A stretch of 6,769 nucleotides of DNA from positions 1-6,769 of the forward strand of contig CAQPRV010000137.1 in the NCBI GenBank assembly GCA_948857205.1, in the 5' to 3' direction. A model generated the notes under the pieces. The model saw only the letters and a program-made list of their open reading frames with translations. It was not told the DNA's origin and made no database searches. The first letter of the stretch is position 1; the number at the start of each line of letters is the position of its first letter. Source of the stretch: an uncultured Clostridia bacterium. Its GTDB lineage: Bacteria > Bacillota > Clostridia > TANB77 > CAG-508. The position numbers were made by a program, and so were the translations under genes. Of the stretch, positions 5,094-6,769 are shown piece after piece.

Positions 5094-5357
5094 TTACTTT
5101 TGGAAGATTTCAAAAAATCTAGTTAGTATTGTGTGTTCTGAATCTTTGTTAAAATAGGTATTTACCTTATAAACAGTATCTTTTATTTCTTTTTCAAAGT
5201 TCAAGTTTTGTTCTGGATAAAAACTTTTTAAATATTCTGTAATTTCTTCATTGCTCATTTTAGAAAGTTTATTACAAAATTCATTCTTTAAATTTTCTAA
5301 AAATTCATATTCTTCATTAGTTAGTTCAATTCTATATATTTTTTCATTATCTTGCAT
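5094..5357 (-). CDS. Small mob-linked hypothetical protein (87 aa)
   Basis: I do not recognise the family. The product is 87 residues, acidic and helical in appearance, beginning MQDNEKIYRIELTNEEYEFLENLKNEF, with no membrane segment or signal peptide and one Cys. The N-terminal strand then helix (KIYRIELTNEEYEFLENL) is like the start of many small accessory proteins. Its ATG lies inside the end of mob with an 11-base overlap. The ribosome binding site AAGGAGG (5374-5368) is within mob codons, 10 bases upstream, so translation is probably coupled. Position suggests an accessory role in mobilization or recombination, such as a partner of the relaxase or a directionality factor; this is inference from context only. 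Confidence 0.7.
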   Translation of the reverse strand: MQDNEKIYRIELTNEEYEFLENLKNEFCNKLSKMSNEEITEYLKSFYPEQNLNFEKEIKDTVYKVNTYFNKDSEHTILTRFFEIFQK

Positions 5358-6630
5358 CTCTGTTAGCCCTCCTTTTCTTGTATTCAGGAGAGTTCTTCAA
5401 TTTTTGTTTTTCAAGTCTAGCTTGCTCTTTAGCTTTTCTTTCAGCTTGTATTTTTTCTTGTTCAATTCGTTGTCTTTCTAGCTCATCTTGTTTTTCTTTA
5501 GCAAATAGTCCTTTGAATAAGTCAAAAACTTTTTGTGGTGCAAGTTTTATAGCATGGAAGTAGTCCTTTGTTTTTTCTACTATATCATCATATAGAGATT
5601 TCCACTTATCTACTGCATTTCTTAAATTATCAATTCTATTATTAAGTTCATATATTTCTTTATCTGCTACAATTCCTTTTTTAGCGTATTCAGTTAAATT
5701 TTCATAATCTTCTTGTTCTAATTCAATTTTCTTTGAAAACCTTTTTTGCTTTCCTAAATTTGAAATATCTTCAATTTGCTTATCGTATTTCATATAAGAA
5801 TTATAAGAAGATTCTTTTTCTTCAACTTTATTTGTAATTCTTTCTAGTCTTTCAGTATCTTTCTTAATTTTAAACTGCAAGTCGCTTAAATGTTCTTGAT
5901 TACTGCCTTTTACACCACGAATAAAATCTTTATATCCACTATCAGACATATACTTAAAAAATCTATCTTGTAATAGACTGTATGATTTTATTAAAACTGC
6001 TTTCCCTTTTTTATTATATAAAGGATTTCCTTGCGAGTCAGTTGCTTTGTCTGATTTCCATTTATTACTATGACTTACTTGATTAATGACTTCTTTTGTA
6101 GTTCCTACCAAAGATTTATCTTTACATTTTTTAGTCCATTTTACTTCTTTTCTTACAACGGGAAGTGCTACAACATGCAAATGATAATGATAGATAGGTT
6201 TTCCATATTCTTCCGTTAAAGCTGTATTTATTTCATCTGCGTGCATAACTGCTGATATAATATTATTAGTTCCCATTTCTTCTTCAGCAAAATGAAAAGC
6301 TCTTTCGTAAAATTCTTTTGCAAATTCATAACCACCATGTTTTTCAAAGTAGTCAGAGTTAATATCAAATATAAGTTCATCAAATAAAGTTGCATTTTTT
6401 TGCAAACCTCTTAATGATACCTCTCCATTATCAAGTTTTTCTTTTAACTTTTCATTGTAGGTGGTTTCACATCTTTTGTAATGTATATTGTTTGGTGTTT
6501 GAGATAAATCAACATTCATATTAGAATATGATTTATTTTTTCTTTCGTTGTGTCTTTCAGCTTTAGTTATACTTGTTTTAGTATAAGTTTCTACTCTAGC
6601 TACTGAATAATTTGTTTTCTTCTTGTCCAA
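5347..6630 (-). CDS. mobV: MobV (Mob/Pre) family relaxase
   Basis: The 427-residue protein is expected to nick one strand at oriT, stay covalently attached and lead the DNA into a recipient through the pore of a co-resident conjugative element. Motif I is HNERKNKSYSNMNVD (27-41). The metal-binding/catalytic motif is H130-ADE (130-133), followed by a histidine cluster at H148, H150 and H152 (YHYHLHVVALPV). The usual compact HxDExxPHxH is split by about 14 residues (INTALTEEYGKPIY), as in some clostridial relatives. A long coiled coil (about 245-360) and a Lys/Glu/Arg-rich tail follow. The start is TTG (6630-6628), chosen because AAGGA (6641-6637) sits 6 bases before it and the protein begins in family style. 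It overlaps the small downstream ORF, and the candidate oriT is directly upstream. Confidence 0.92.
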   Translation of the reverse strand: MDKKKTNYSVARVETYTKTSITKAERHNERKNKSYSNMNVDLSQTPNNIHYKRCETTYNEKLKEKLDNGEVSLRGLQKNATLFDELIFDINSDYFEKHGGYEFAKEFYERAFHFAEEEMGTNNIISAVMHADEINTALTEEYGKPIYHYHLHVVALPVVRKEVKWTKKCKDKSLVGTTKEVINQVSHSNKWKSDKATDSQGNPLYNKKGKAVLIKSYSLLQDRFFKYMSDSGYKDFIRGVKGSNQEHLSDLQFKIKKDTERLERITNKVEEKESSYNSYMKYDKQIEDISNLGKQKRFSKKIELEQEDYENLTEYAKKGIVADKEIYELNNRIDNLRNAVDKWKSLYDDIVEKTKDYFHAIKLAPQKVFDLFKGLFAKEKQDELERQRIEQEKIQAERKAKEQARLEKQKLKNSPEYKKRRANRDAR

Positions 6631-6674
6631 TATATTTCCTTTCTGTAGGTAGCAAGTAGCGACCGAAGGGAGCT

Positions 6675-6705
6675 GTTACATAACTTTCTAACGAAAGTAT
6701 GTAAC
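6675..6705. repeat. Hairpin GTTACAT-A-ACTTTC / GAAAGT-ATGTAAC
   Basis: This is a 13-bp stem with one bulged A (6682) and loop TAAC. The 3' end GTAAC (6701-6705) is also the first five bases of the next palindrome, so the two cannot form fully at once. An ACTTTC/GAAAGT core next to TATGTAAC recalls MobV-type oriT inverted repeats in general form. Confidence 0.6.
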
Positions 6706-6734
6706 CCTAATGCAAAGCTTTGCATTAGGGTTAC
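6701..6734. repeat. Perfect 34-bp palindrome
   Basis: The 17 bases 6701-6717 (GTAACCCTAATGCAAAG) are the exact reverse complement of 6718-6734, with no loop. Such perfect symmetry is unlikely by chance. It could be a protein-binding or oriT-associated site or form a cruciform. With no T-run on the minus strand beyond it, it is not a standard terminator. Confidence 0.75.
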
Positions 6735-6738
6735 AATA

Positions 6739-6764
6739 CAAAGTAAAAAGAAATGCAAAGTAAA
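6739..6764. repeat. Short direct repeat CAAAGTAAA x2
   Basis: CAAAGTAAA occurs at 6739-6747 and 6756-6764, 17 bases apart, and TGCAAAG of the palindrome recurs at 6754-6760. These may be small binding-site iterons, but the window ends here and chance is possible. Confidence 0.3.
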
Positions 6765-6769
6765 TTGAT

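Larger units (their letters stand above)
6646..6734. other. Candidate oriT / regulatory palindrome region upstream of mobV
   Basis: MobV elements usually carry oriT just ahead of the relaxase gene. The 139 bases upstream of the TTG start hold a direct repeat GTAGC-AA-GTAGC (6649-6660 region) and two strong hairpins that share bases. No match to the pMV158 nick sequence is obvious, so the nick site cannot be named. Confidence 0.45.
3176..6769 (-). mobile_element. Integrative mobilizable element, Tn4451/TnpX-like (incomplete; boundary approximate)
   Basis: A MobV relaxase, a small overlapping gene and a large TnpX/TndX-type serine recombinase on one strand, with a palindromic candidate oriT ahead of the relaxase, form the core of a mobilizable transposon. 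Tn4451 pairs the same two functions (TnpX and the Mob/Pre protein TnpZ). One end probably lies between the R2 terminator and the recombinase stop. The exact base cannot be fixed without an empty site. The other end and any cargo are beyond 6769. Confidence 0.65.

Noticed and set aside
5251..5563. Plus-strand open frames opposite the end of mobV and the small ORF
   Set aside because: They are Phe/Ser/Leu-rich translations typical of the antisense of Lys/Glu-rich coding DNA, with no supporting start signals.

Overview
This is an AT-rich, low-GC window from a Firmicute, most likely a clostridial or related anaerobic coccus. The evidence is A/T-biased codons, strong AGGAGG-type ribosome binding sites, and the families present. 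Standard bacterial stops are used (TGA ends two frames), and one gene starts at TTG. It is accessory DNA made of parts of at least two mobile elements with a small cargo region between them.

Left part (1-1232): the C-terminal part of a large serine recombinase on the + strand, cut by the window edge. Its frame is broken by one extra A in an A-run at 713-718. The remaining 124 codons continue in the next frame to 1094. Just past the stop lies a 10-bp inverted repeat (1103-1112 / 1162-1171), a candidate attachment site, followed by a 13-bp palindrome.

Middle part (1233-3175): a minus-strand SUKH (SMI1/KNR4) protein with an added N-terminal four-cysteine segment, and a plus-strand DUF3990-type ADP-ribosyltransferase-fold protein. 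The second gene is bracketed by two direct copies (about 85% identical over about 122 bp) of an unusual transcription unit. Each copy has an extended -10 promoter, a short 5' stem-loop, a Shine-Dalgarno followed by a 9-codon ORF (MKNRHIFRK or MKNRRFFRK), a CCTCCT anti-Shine-Dalgarno right after its stop, and a copy-specific intrinsic terminator. The layout looks like an attenuator leader or a family of small RNAs with a mini-ORF. I do not recognise it as a named family, and it is the most interesting item here.

Right part (3176-6769): most of a compact integrative mobilizable element of the Tn4451/TnpX type, read on the minus strand. It contains a palindrome-rich candidate oriT, a MobV/Pre relaxase, a small overlapping ORF, and a complete large serine recombinase. 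A stretch with competing GC-stemmed hairpins (3188-3323) follows the recombinase and probably lies at or near one end of the element. The other end is outside the window. The relaxase would nick and lead transfer with help from a conjugative element, and the recombinase would excise and integrate the DNA. No cargo gene of this element is visible.
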